DNA of 64,000 nt from positions 17,007,001 through 17,071,000 of the forward strand of contig NC_092568.1 in assembly GCF_037975245.1 (NCBI RefSeq), written 5' to 3'. This DNA is from Apostichopus japonicus. Lineage: Eukaryota > Echinodermata > Holothuroidea > Aspidochirotida > Stichopodidae. Position numbers and translations under genes: made by a program. The notes below the pieces were generated by a model, which searched no databases, was not told the DNA's origin, and worked only from the letters and a program-made list of their open reading frames with translations. Positions 1 through 12,835 of this stretch are shown piece after piece (positions within the stretch are counted from its first letter, which is position 1; each line of letters opens with the position of its first letter).

Positions 1-586
1 CTCTTTGTTTTAACATTGAACATTTTATGTTCGCTATAATATCGATTAATTCCTTAAAGTTTGGAAAGAATGTCTTGTCACGCATATGCTAGTGACTTTG
101 TGAAATCTTTGCGGTATTCACAAGATCCTTTGATAAACTTGATCATATTCTTCAGCAAAATCAGGTCTTTGTATTCTCGTATCAAATGAAACCAGAATTG
201 AATAAACATAGATAACAATACAAGAACAATAAATGAACAGTGACTAATGAATTTTTAGTTCCTTTGTTGCATATGTCAATAAGTATATGAATCACCACAA
301 TGTCCACTATATCTATTTGTATTCTTGGCACATTTTTTTTTTTCTGAACGCGAAAAGACGGTTTGTAATGTTCAGTTTGCTCTGCGATGGTTTCCTGCTA
401 AATTGTCGTATTCAAAAGAAAACAATCTTTAAGCGGTCAATGTATAGACGAGCTTGCATTTCTAACCGTGGAAATCAGATTAAGTCAATGCTTGTGGAGC
501 TCGTTGAACTTGACCTGTGTTTCACTATTTGACCTCTACTCGCTTCTTTGTGATCGGGTTTTAATTTTTGATTTCCTTTTCGACAG
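1..586. other. no exon supported; probably intron of the EGF/VWC/SEA gene
   Basis: AT-rich sequence with no open frame that looks like a module. The exon at 587 enters in phase 1, so at least one more coding exon lies upstream of the window. Confidence 0.5.
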
Positions 587-733
587 CTCCCGCCGGTCCC
601 TGCGATAGCTGTAAGAACGGTGGATTGTGTATGATGTTTTCCACTGCATTCTACTGCGACTGCGTCAATGGATACAGTGGTATCGATTGTTCCGTACCCC
701 CTACAGATGACCCAATTACACCTCAAATGCCAG
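587..733 (+). CDS. exon: EGF-like module 1
   Basis: Phase 1-1 exon of 147 bp after a CGACAG acceptor, with GTAATT donor. The peptide has six cysteines in EGF spacing ([10 protein letters not shown] ... CDC ... GYSGIDC), including the Asn-Gly-Gly turn and a Gly-Tyr-x-Gly motif before the last Cys. Symmetric phase 1 is typical of shuffled extracellular modules. Confidence 0.85.
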
Positions 734-3700
734 GTAATTCAATCATCCATTTATTCCGTGATTTCTTTTGTCTCGTTTTTGCTTTTTTTATTTATAATCT
801 CGATCGAAAAATCAGAACAAGGAAGTAAGCTACTTGGGTTGAGACTTTGCCGTTCACTTCCTTCTCATGTACTCTTTCTACTGGAAATAATTTATTCTGG
901 TATGACTCAACAAAAATCACAAACTTTACCGGGATCTTAAAGAGGAGGCAGTGGCGGTGAGGTTGATGAAGCTGACTCCCGTGGAGGGGGAGGGGGGAGT
1001 GGGTTTCTTGACGTCCCCCACGAAGTAAAAAGTTGAAACTTTAGATGTGGAATGGTGTATTCCTAGGCATACCTATGCTATAAATTAGGTCTTTAACTAG
1101 GTCTACACTGCAAGGCTGTGCTAATAACTACTTTCATTTCATTTGTTTCTTTTTTTTTAGGGATGAAATTGGGGGGGGGGGGAGGTTGGGAGGGATGGAG
1201 TGGGCTAGTAAACCCCCTGGATCCATGCCTAATTACTTTACAAAAAGACAGCTGGATAGCAGGGACTTTTCTTTTATTCGAGAACAACCAGAAGCATGAT
1301 TAAAAAAAGACAAATGAATCAAAGCATCCCGTCAGTAATGGCTGCCCTTGACAACCAGCAATCTTTGACAAATCACTTCTCTGGAAGTCATATTTAACAA
1401 ATGTGCCTCAAAGCGACTCTTGTTTTGGTTGTCGGTACTACTCGAAAAACCAGAATGAAGGATTCAAGTTTCATTTGTCTGGGCTGTAGGTACAGATTCC
1501 TGATTTGTTGATACTCTAAACACTTTAACCCACTTGAAGATGTTACAATGAGATAATTTATGACTATACATTTCTTAAGTTTCATACAGTGAATTTCTTC
1601 TTCTTCTTTTTCTTCAAATTCATTTTTTTTTTCAAGCTCATCCCTGTGACAGCCATGTTTGTCAGAATGGAGGTACCTGTCTGCCGATTGACATGGCATT
1701 TGGATACCACTGTGTATGTCCCGCAGGCTTCACAGGATTAGACTGTTCTAATGATACACGGACTACGGAAACCCCGAGGACGTCTACGGAAGCCCCGAGG
1801 ACGTCTACGGAAACCCCGAGGACGTCTACGGTCACTACCAAGCAAACGACAGCACCACTGCCTCCACCCAACGGAGGTAATTACTATTGACAACGAGTTT
1901 TTCACATTAATCCTTGGCGTGATTTGATGTTAGATGTGTGCACCACCATATATAGTACATGATAGTTTCTCAGAATGATTTTGTGATCTGATAGCATGAA
2001 TGGAATATGTATAGGTATTGAATATAATATCACCATGGTAAAATGAAGTTATATAGTTGTGGAATTCTTCAGCTGCATTATTCAAATCCACTGATAAGTG
2101 TTTAGATGTACAATTTGTGCAAATTTTTCCTTTGATTTGTTGAGTTGGGTTCTCTATTTGCTCATCTTTTTACAATATTTTAATGACAAACCACATCTTT
2201 TAAAATTTCTGTTTTGTTGCAGTTTTTGGTTTTCTTCATATAATCACATAATCATTATTTAACAGATGCCTATGACACAAGTAACAATGGTTGGGTTCAT
2301 GTGACACTGCCACTTGGCGTCTCGATACTGTGTTGTCTTTATACTTACATTGCTATGCTATACTGCAGACTGCTTTCGTTAAATGTTCCTCATTCTGTAA
2401 TACTGCCCTCTGTTCATTAAATTGTTGTTTTTTTGGGCAGGTGGAGTCGGGAGGGGGGGGGGGGGCGATGCTTTTGCCTCTCTAACAATCCATGTTATGT
2501 TACTATCGTCCTATATCTCATTGTGTCAATCATGTTTCTTGTCAGACGTTTGCCTCACCGACAAGCCTTGTCAGAACAACGCCTTCTGTATACCTGCCAT
2601 CGATAAGGATGGCAGCTATTATCCTATGTGCCTCTGCGAACCAGGTTATGCCGGTGCCACCTGTTCCGTTTTACTTCCTAGTAAGTTCTCCCACTTAATT
2701 TTCTGTTTTTTGTCACTTGGCATTTATACAAGTAAATCGCATTCACTGAAAGTATGTATTTTTCAATTCAGGCGCAACAATTAAGCATGGCAGACCATAG
2801 TTCGGTATCTTTATATGTCTGGCTACAGAACACTGGAGGATACACTACAATTAAGAATTGCACTGTTTGACTCCTTCGAGATGTACTTCTTTTGTGTCAT
2901 CTTGGTATAAAGCCATTGAATTTACCTCCCAATATCTTTTTGTTATTTTTCAGCTCCCAATGTATGTCTTAGTAGACCATGTGGTCCAGATGCCACGTGC
3001 TACTCTAACGCCACATCAATCACAGGATATAGCTGCAGATGTCTACGGGCTGACAGATTTTGTGCTGGCAATATTATAGGTAAACAACTGGCTGCATTGT
3101 CTTAGCCTAAACGTAGACTTACACCTCAACATATTTACAGAAATGTTAAAAAATTAATTTTGCCCAAAAAAAATGAAATGTAATCTGTCACAAATGTAGT
3201 CCTCCATAATTGCATATTAGGAATGATAAAATTAGGTCTATACTTTGAAACAATTGTGAATGGAAAAAATTAATTAATTAAATTTGTGGGACACAGTTAT
3301 TTTCTGTATGGGACTGAAGCAGTTGAGTACTCTCTTAGGAACAAATAATTGGTTGCAGCAACTTAGATTGAGGGTATTTTACAATAATGTGGGAATTTTG
3401 ACACAGTTTCGTCGGATTATTGAAAAGTTACAACCCAAGTTTAAATGCAGTTTTAAATTTCATCAACTCAGGATTCTTCACCTAAAGAACTAATACCACT
3501 GGTAGATTTTTATGTAGTCAAAATGAGAACTAAAAGTTTTTATCTTTTAAATGTACATTAAAGCTGTCCATGTAAAATAAGATAATACAAGTGAACAATG
3601 GCTATGATGCTAGTAATGTATTTACTCTGGTAATATTTAAATCTCCCTCTTGACTCGCAGGAATGGATTTTATTGGACAGCTCCTCTCATAAATTATTAT

Positions 3701-6700
3701 AGCTAAAGGGTCTATATCCATCCTCCCTCCCTTCCTCCATCTTCTACCGTCATGCCAACCCCCCCTCCCCCTTTTTTATCATTCTCCCTCAATCTCTGAC
3801 AACAATTTACTTAATTTGCAACCTTAACATTGAGAATAAGAAGTTGATTATTGAACATAAACAAGAACATAGTTTCTTTGACTTTGAACTTACTTATTTT
3901 CTACCTGCTTGCTTTTTTCATTTCTGCAGCTCAGACAACCCCCACTCCAAGTGTTCCCCCCTGTGAGAGTAACCCATGCATGAACAATGGTACCTGCGCC
4001 TCAGTAGGAAATATATTTACCTGTACCTGTCCACCATATATCATAGGGGACCTCTGTGAGAGTGACATCAGAGGTAAGCAATGAATATTGGATTGATTGC
4101 TTGGTTGATCGGATATTGAACACTCAATCGCTTCGGTCAGTTAGTAGCTCATTTATAATTTGTGACCTTTTCCAATTTTCTTACTGAATCTACTCAATCC
4201 GTCAGTGTTTTGGTGAAATATGTGTTGCCAAGGAGTTTGGTAACGAATGACATCTGTGTATTTGCACGACAAATCAATTTGTACGATAGAAAAAAGGTAG
4301 GGGAAAAAAAATCAACAATTGTAAAGCTGTGCACAGAAAGCTTGAAAATTGACCAAAAAAGGGTTTTGTCAAACACACCCAGCTTTTGTTTGATTTATTG
4401 ATAGGTAAATTATAACGTTATCTGATCAAATCTTCTAAAGATTAGTTTACTCAAAACCTTAATTTCAAACATGATGATGGCATGTGGGTTTGGTGTATGC
4501 AGTGGCTTCAGTGTGTTTGATGGTGTTTACCATAGAAAACATCTGTATCTATGGGGTTAGTCATGCACATGAAGTCCATGTATTCAAGTGACAAGTCACT
4601 TTTAAGCAGTGCACAATGGAACCATTTGTTTCATTCACACGGTGTGTTCTTTGTTGTTGAAAAGTCGGTGGGTATCGGCTTGTTTTGTACAGTGAGCGTG
4701 ATATGTAAGTTTACATATATTATTAACATATTAAGGCCAAAGATCATACTTTACTGTCTCACAGCTTAACTTTGATTAAATTCACCAATAGTAATTTTGT
4801 GCAAAGGAATTGTAAGCTTTAAATTTTTTTGTAATTCATGATAGAGGTTGAAGGAAGATTATTATCCCAGATGGTGTGACACTTATAGGGATTGCTAAAA
4901 TATTACACACAACTGGTCCAAAAAAGTCCATCTCATTAACTTTTTCTTATCGATATCGGTGTTGATTTTCTCCCTGACATGTTATGCATTATCTGGTAGC
5001 TTTACCTATATGCTGACTTCAATGTGTCATTACATTGTGTTAGGGCTCCCTGTGTGCTTTGCACAATGAAAAGTAACAGAAGGACCTTTTTCAGCCTAAT
5101 TGCCAAGATGATCCCACTCACCCCAATGTTGGTAGAAACATTCATAAATGTCTTTAAACTGTAAAAATTAAATTAAATGATTGCAATTCAAGTTTGCTAG
5201 TAGGAAGTGGTTGACACCTATCAGTGTAAAAGTTTACTGTAAATTCTGACACAATTAACAACTGGGTCTGGGAAATCTGTCTAAAGAGCTCTTTTATTTT
5301 TTGTTTTGCTTGTCTAGAATGTACACACAGAGATGTCAGGTACAGTGAGGGCGACATTCGATATGATGGATGTATTATGTGGTAAGTAGAATTCTGATTA
5401 CTCTTGAAGGATGATATGAAAAACAATTCAGTAGTCATCATAAATTTAAAGAAACAATGTTAAGCCAATTTCACAGCCTGCAGATTGTGAATTGTGAAAT
5501 GCTATAGAAAATCACATCAACAATTGTGCATGGCAGCTTCCGTAGTTGTATTAATACACTATTAAAACAAGAGCAACAAAATACTGTCCACTTTCTCCTG
5601 GCTCTGTATTCTGTTAGTGAATAGTTTTATCTTATTTTGTATGGTTACTATCACTGGTTAATGTTATTTTGTGTGGTTATTATCCCTGGTTATTTTGTAT
5701 GGTTATTATTACTGGATAATGTTATTTTGTGTGGTCATCATCCCTGATTATTTTGTGTGGTCATTATCCCTCGTTATTTTGTATGGTGATTATCACTGGT
5801 TATAGTTATTTTGTGTTGTGATTATCTCTGGTTATTTTGTATGGTTATTATCACTACTTATTGTTATTTTTTATGGTTATGATCACTGGTTAGAGTTAGT
5901 CTGGTTCTTACCTCTGCTTATTGTTTTATTGTATGGTTATTATCTCTGGTTACTATTATTTTGTATGGTTATTATCTCTGGTTATTTTTAATTTGTATGG
6001 TTATTTTATCTGGTTGGTGTTACTTTGTATGGTTATTATCTCTTGTCAGTGTCACTTTTTATGGTTATTATCACTGGTTATTATTATTTTGTATGGTTAT
6101 TATCTCCGGTTAGTGCTACTTTGTATGGGTAATATCTCCGATTAGTGTATTTTGTATGGTTCTTATCACTGGTTATTGTTATTTTGTATGGTTATTATCC
6201 CTGGTTAGTGTTTTTTGTATGGCTATTATCACTTCTTATTGTTATTTTGTATGGTTATTTTGACAGCAATTGCAGTAATGGAGACTGGCAGTGTTCAGAG
6301 GAGACATGTTGTAAGTATGCTCCTCAAATCTTAATATAAGCCGGATGTTTGAAAATATCAAACATTTCCATATTTTTCAGTATAATTCTACATCTGATGT
6401 TCAGTAGAATTACAATGAGCTGCTTTACTAGCTGTCTAGTGGTTCATTGTACATGTGTTATATAAACTATGTGCAAATACACTTTATATGAAACTACTAA
6501 CTAAAACATGTACAAAGAGGTGTGTAAACAAATATTATTATGATTATTATTATGATACATTTCCTACAGGGTTAAAAGACTCGGTTAGCTAACAAGCTAA
6601 TCTAACCCGAGGCCCTGGTTACATAAATATTAATGATGAAAACGTGTAAAAAAAACGTAAAATGAAAATAAAACGAAACGTACTTCTGAATAATAAAAGA

Positions 6701-9700
6701 TCATAAATATGAAATTATTGTAACCTACATAAAATTACTTTACATGGAATCTTAATACGAAAAACTTAAAAGCTTGCATTGCTTAAAATTGGCATAAAAC
6801 ATCACAAATGATCATTTCAAAAATAAAACAATTAAACGTGTCATTAAAGTGTCATATGATACCATGAAATATATCGAATAGTAGGACTTTTCATGCTAGT
6901 GTTTGCAGACAGAGACCTAATGATATTCTACAAGGGTTTTTTTTCCATGATAAATATCAGTGACACAAAGAATAGTGAAAAAATTGCTTGAAAGTGTAAA
7001 TCTCTAATATACAAAGTTTTTCTTCCCTTTGTTGTTGTTGTTGTCATTTCCGGGAATGGTTAGCAGATTTATTTGGTTTCTCGTTTTAGATTGCGAGCAC
7101 GAGGAGAAGCTTTACGAGAATGGACAGACTTGGACTGATCGTTGTATGACATGGTGAGTAACTCACTCACTCACTCATAATTCTCTCTGACACGATCAAA
7201 TATTCCAAAAAGAAAACAATCAGATAATGGCATTTTGTTCATGTCTTTGTGCTATAATTTCTTTACATAGTTCATATTTTGACTGCTTAAGGATAATTCT
7301 CTGCGGTTACATTTTTAGTCCTTCAGTAAGTATTCATACAGCTATTTTTTTCCTCCTCAGTTTTTGTTACAATGGAGGTTGGCTCTGCTCAGATGCAGAT
7401 TGCAGTAAGTATTTTCATATTAAGGATTTTTATTGAATGATTCTGTGTTCTTTTATTAATTTTTTAATTTTTTGGATTTCCTAGTTCTTGGATTTTTAAA
7501 TTTATTGTATAACCCATGACACCGTCTACTCTGCAGTATTTTATTATATTTCTGAAAAATGAGGGTAGTTGTTTTCAGGGAAACCTGTTTCTTGTATCTC
7601 TTTAATTAAGAAATTATGACTCACAAATAGAAGTTTTGTATAAGCAGCACAAACATTGCTTTACCCTTCCAAGGTACAGTTATGTACAATAAACTTTTAG
7701 TCTTTAATATCTTTTCATAGTATCTTTAAGTAAACAAAATTCATAAACTTCACACTTTATTTCTTGTTAATGCTAGTATGGTTTAAATCTTCTTTCTTCA
7801 CTCAGTATAATTGTGACAAATTGTGTTAATTTTCTACATTTTTCATTCAATTTGTTTAATAGTACTATGTTATCAGGAGTGTTGGTGATCTTTTGTTTAT
7901 TTTATTGATTTTACTTTATTGATTTATTTATTTCCAGGAAATACTTGTCTTTATGAAGGAGAGAGATACTTCAGTGGAGATGTACGGGAGGAGAGTTGTC
8001 AAACCTGGTAAGGAGATGAGGAAAATGAAGCCATAATAAATTCCTTGCCTTTCTTTCTTTCCTTCTTTCTTTCTTTCATCATGAAGATAATATCAAAAAA
8101 TTATCTAAGATGGACCTGACAGTGATGCAAAGTATATATGTAACAAATGTAAATATTCTTCGCTAAAATGATCAAAGTGTGACTTTAACCATCATGAAAA
8201 AGAATCACATCCACAGAGGTGGTACCAGGGGGGTTGTGGGGGGGGGGTAAAAAGGGCACATAGGAGAGCCTGCTCCCAATCATGAAGCTTTCCCTCCAGT
8301 TATCCATTCCCTGTCTGATCACCCTTAATTTCCTGTGATGTGCACTTTATGCAGGTGTGGGTTTTCACTTCCAAAATGTTTACCCCAAACATCCAAACTG
8401 TTTACTTGCCCTCACCTTGCCCCCCCCCCATCCCCCACTCTGGAAATTCTGGTGCCACCCTGCACATCCAGCCAAATGCCTTCTGGTTAATACTTTAAAA
8501 TTTGAATTCCCTTGATAGTTTTTGCAACAGTGGAGACTGGACCTGTACAGAGAAAGACTGTGGTAAGTGGTTGTTCATCATTTGCTAAGTTGTGTGTTTT
8601 TAATTCTTGTTAGTCTTAGCTCAGATGATGTTTAAAGCTGCTGTCCATCTGTATTATAATGTCTCGCACTTGCCAATCAATACGTCCGAGTACAAACAGT
8701 GTTTTTAGTATATCGTATTAGTATATTCTTTTAACATTTTTTCATAAAAGAAAATCTATCGCTATTCAATACACACAAATTGTTTCCTTTGAGAAGTTTG
8801 TTTTTCCAACTTAAATAGTTTAATGAACGATCCACTCTGTATGTTTACATCACATCAATAAAGATCCGTACTCCCAAAAAATGAACTAATTGCTGTTATT
8901 GTTTGCTATTTCAATCGGAAACTATAAACTTTTTTCCCATTCACAGATTATTGTGTGGATGACGGTGATGCTTTTTTCTTGGAAGGATCAGTTAGAAGAG
9001 ATGACTGTAATGTGTGGTAAGTTTAGCACTTGAGTAAAAAAATTACAAATATGATCATTTCTTACTCACTGTTTAGCAATGTCATTAATATCTCATCAGA
9101 TACAAGCAGCAGTGCAGCCCTCATGAGGTTGGAGGGGGTTGCAAGGGACACAGAGGGGTAACAACAATTGCTTTCTTTGATTGTGGCTGTTCCCCCTGAA
9201 CAAGATTATCTTTAAATAACAGTCAAATATACCAGCAAAATTAAAGCATGGTCATATTACCCAAAGAAATTGAAAATTGTCTCATCTTTAAGAAGTGAGT
9301 GACAATTCTTTCTTATTATGCACCCCCCTCCCCTCCCCTCCTTGCACAAAAATGGGGATTATTTCAAACAAAATTCTGTGGCTCACTTTACTTTTTAAGG
9401 CTGACGATCCCATACTGGTTAATAAATAACAGAGATGTAAGTTAGATAGATTTCCCACCAGAGCAACTTAAACAGCTTCTTACAAACAAGTAACTTATTG
9501 CTTTAATATTGCTCTGTTATATGTTTTTTTCCCTTTTCTCTACCATGACAGTACTTGCACTGAAAAAGAATGGAGGTGCACAGTGAAAGATTGTGGTGAG
9601 TTATCGCTATGCTTTTTTCTACCAATTTATTCAAACAACTACGTCGTATTTTACAAACAGTTTTGTCCGGTTCTGCGTGGTAAATAATAATTACAATGGA

Positions 9701-12637
9701 AAGAGAGCAATCATATTTGGATGTTTTCTGAAAAAAAAATATAAAAAATAAAAAATATTTTTCTATGAAAGGAAATTTTAGGCAGTATACCTAAAAATGC
9801 GTTATGCAAATATATTATTTGAACTTGTGTTGTATTGATCAGCTGTTCATGAATTTTCCCTTCTTTCATTCTTTTCCTTATATTTCCACTCTACAGATGA
9901 TTTGTAAGTTATCTTCTTTTTTCTTGTATTCTTGTTTTCTAACTAATTTGTTTATATAACTTTAGATGATTGTCTACATTTCTCTGAAAACTTGATCTGG
10001 AATGTTCCTTTAAGTCACACTGCACATGTCAGCTTAAATCCTGGCACCAAATATACCCAATGATAAGCAGGATTTACATGGAAGCAACAAACAAATAACA
10101 ACATGTGATTAACTTAGCATGAAGTTCTTAATACTGAGTTCTTGTTTCAGAGAACTTTATTGAAAATTATTGTATGTTTCTATTTATGATTTTTTGTAGT
10201 TTTTGTTTTTTGTAGTATCACTGCTTTTTTGTTTTGTTTGTTTTTCCTCTGTGAAAATCTTGAAAGCTTACCATGCATCTTACCCTTGGATAGTTTATTT
10301 ACTTATGTCATGCTTGTTCAAACTCTACTGGTGTGCAAGAATAAGAGTTTTGTATTGTAATCAAATTATTCCTTAATAATTTAGCTACTTTAAAAGTAAA
10401 ATTAGATATATGAAATTTTCAGTGGGCAGAAACTGCATTATCAATACAATCTTAGCACAATCGAGAATAATGATAAGAATTGTTTTGCATTCATGACTGT
10501 GGTCAAATGCCAAGTTTGTTGTTGTTGTCCATCTTGTAAGATTGGTTCTTATTTCTATCATTTAATTCATTGGCTTCCACAGACCTCTACAGTTATATGT
10601 CAGCTTCCATCTGGATTATCCGTTTTCTCTGATATCAGACCGACAAGATCAACTGATAAGGTAATTGATTTTTCAGTTTGATCATTATGTAACACATTGG
10701 AATGACCTTTGACCACCTATTACAGGGAGCTACTAATCAGGGGTACTGACAAAGAAGATTAGATGAAACAAAACCTGTGCCCTTATCTAATATTTGGCAA
10801 TAGGAAATAGTGTGACTCTGACCTATCACTTTCCAGATTTGTAAATGTCATCTGACAAAGGCAGATACAAATAAACAGGAGATGCTGTGTAGGAGAAGTG
10901 GTTTTGTCTGCCCGTCTGTGTGGGTGAGAGGATGTATATATGTCTGATAATGGTATATATAGCTAGTAACAGATGCGATGCTGATTCAATGTGATAACTT
11001 ACTAGGTGTTTCCTCAGTCTGTTGGTTGCCCATGTGTTTTACAGCTGTCGTTTGCATTGTGTTTGGACTCGTTCAGAGGGTTGTAACTTTTTCACGATTC
11101 TGATCAAGTTATGTACCATTTACATAGTTCAACTAAAGTGGTTAATGTGGTCAAACAGTAGCTTGGCCGCTACTAATTAACAGGGTGTTGATTCATTGAT
11201 CAATTAATTGTAGAGTCGTTGATCGTTTCACCCAATTAACTAATTACTGTTGTAGTGTGCTCTTGGTGGATGAAACAGAAAAATGTTAAATGCTACCTTA
11301 TATCTGTCTTTCAATCTTTGGCTTTTTACTGGTCTGAGTCTGTTAAATTCAGTGCAGCATTATCGATTTATCTGCTTGATTTTTCATCTTGTTTGATAAT
11401 TTTGTGAGCAAATGTCTATAAGTAACTTCACCATACACTGCTTTAGTTGCTTTCATTGCCATAGCCATAGCAGCCATGTATCTGTTAATAGTATTTTGGT
11501 TAGCTTTAATTTGTGTAATAGTTTTGTTGATACTTTGGTCGTACACCTTGCTTGATCAATCAATGAAACGTTTGATTAATCTTGTGAGAAGATTTGTGAA
11601 GTTCGTACGTATTCTTCATAACTGCAAATGTCATGTAACATAAAAGTCCAAAAGACTCAAAGCTAGCCGTTCGAATCAAATAGCAGCTGAGAAAGTTTGA
11701 ATAAATCAATACTGCTCCTCTCCTACCCTCCCCCTTCCCCACCCCCTACCCTTTTGCCCTCTCTGTACCCACTCTTTACTCATATTATATCCAATATTTT
11801 CTTGACTCTAAATATATTGTTTAATGTCATATTTTAGTTGCAAAAATAATACAGCTCAGTAGCTTAACTGAATGAAAGAAAAGAAAGAAATTCAAATTTG
11901 TCTTTTGATGCAATGGGAGTAAATTTTAAAATAACTTGTAAACAAGTTGGACAGAAATTTATTGAGTATATTGTTTATTAATTGCTACTATAGCAATCTT
12001 TTAATATAACAACAAAGGAAGAAAGTTGGGGCGGGTTCTAGTTTGATCGGTGTGTAGTGGTTCGAGTTTCAGCCCCACTACATTTAGGTTCACAGTTCAA
12101 TACTCCTCGCAAGGAGCCAGATTTTCTTGACCTATTTCAAAGTGTCTGCTGTTCTTCTGATTTGCAAATGAGCAAATGGAGTTTTTGTTCACCATGGCTG
12201 TACTGCAGTGATGATAAATGAACCTTCCTAAGTATTGAAGAAAGTTGTCAAATGGGTGCTAAGAAACAATCACATCTGTTGGACGTGGATTGCCCAGGAA
12301 CGGGTGCTGTAATTAATGACCGTCTTGTCATTCTCTGAATACTCACCTAAAGCAGAAGGCTCCACAATCATCTCATGGATAGGCTATTAAATGAGTTTCT
12401 TTTGGTTCCTTAATCCTTTGGGATTCACTTTAGCTAACCTAAAACCTCTTCTTGTCTTTGTTTCCAGAGTTATTACAGCTCATTTAGAAGCTCGCTATGA
12501 CCTACAGCAAAACCAGCTGCTAGAGATATCAGTGAGTGAATTTTTATAGAAAATTTGTTTGTATCATTGCATATAGTGATGGATCTTAATATGTATATTT
12601 GAGACATTTATAGCATATTTTACAAATCTTTTGTTAC

Positions 12638-12730
<93 letters not shown>

Positions 12731-12762
12731 CATATATATATATATGTATATGTATATGTATA

Positions 12763-12835
<73 letters not shown>

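Noticed and set aside
9966-10065. alternative exon ATGATTGTC... after an acceptor at 9965
   Set aside because: Reaches a stop without joining the SEA exons and has no good donor; the microexon at 9897 fits phase better.
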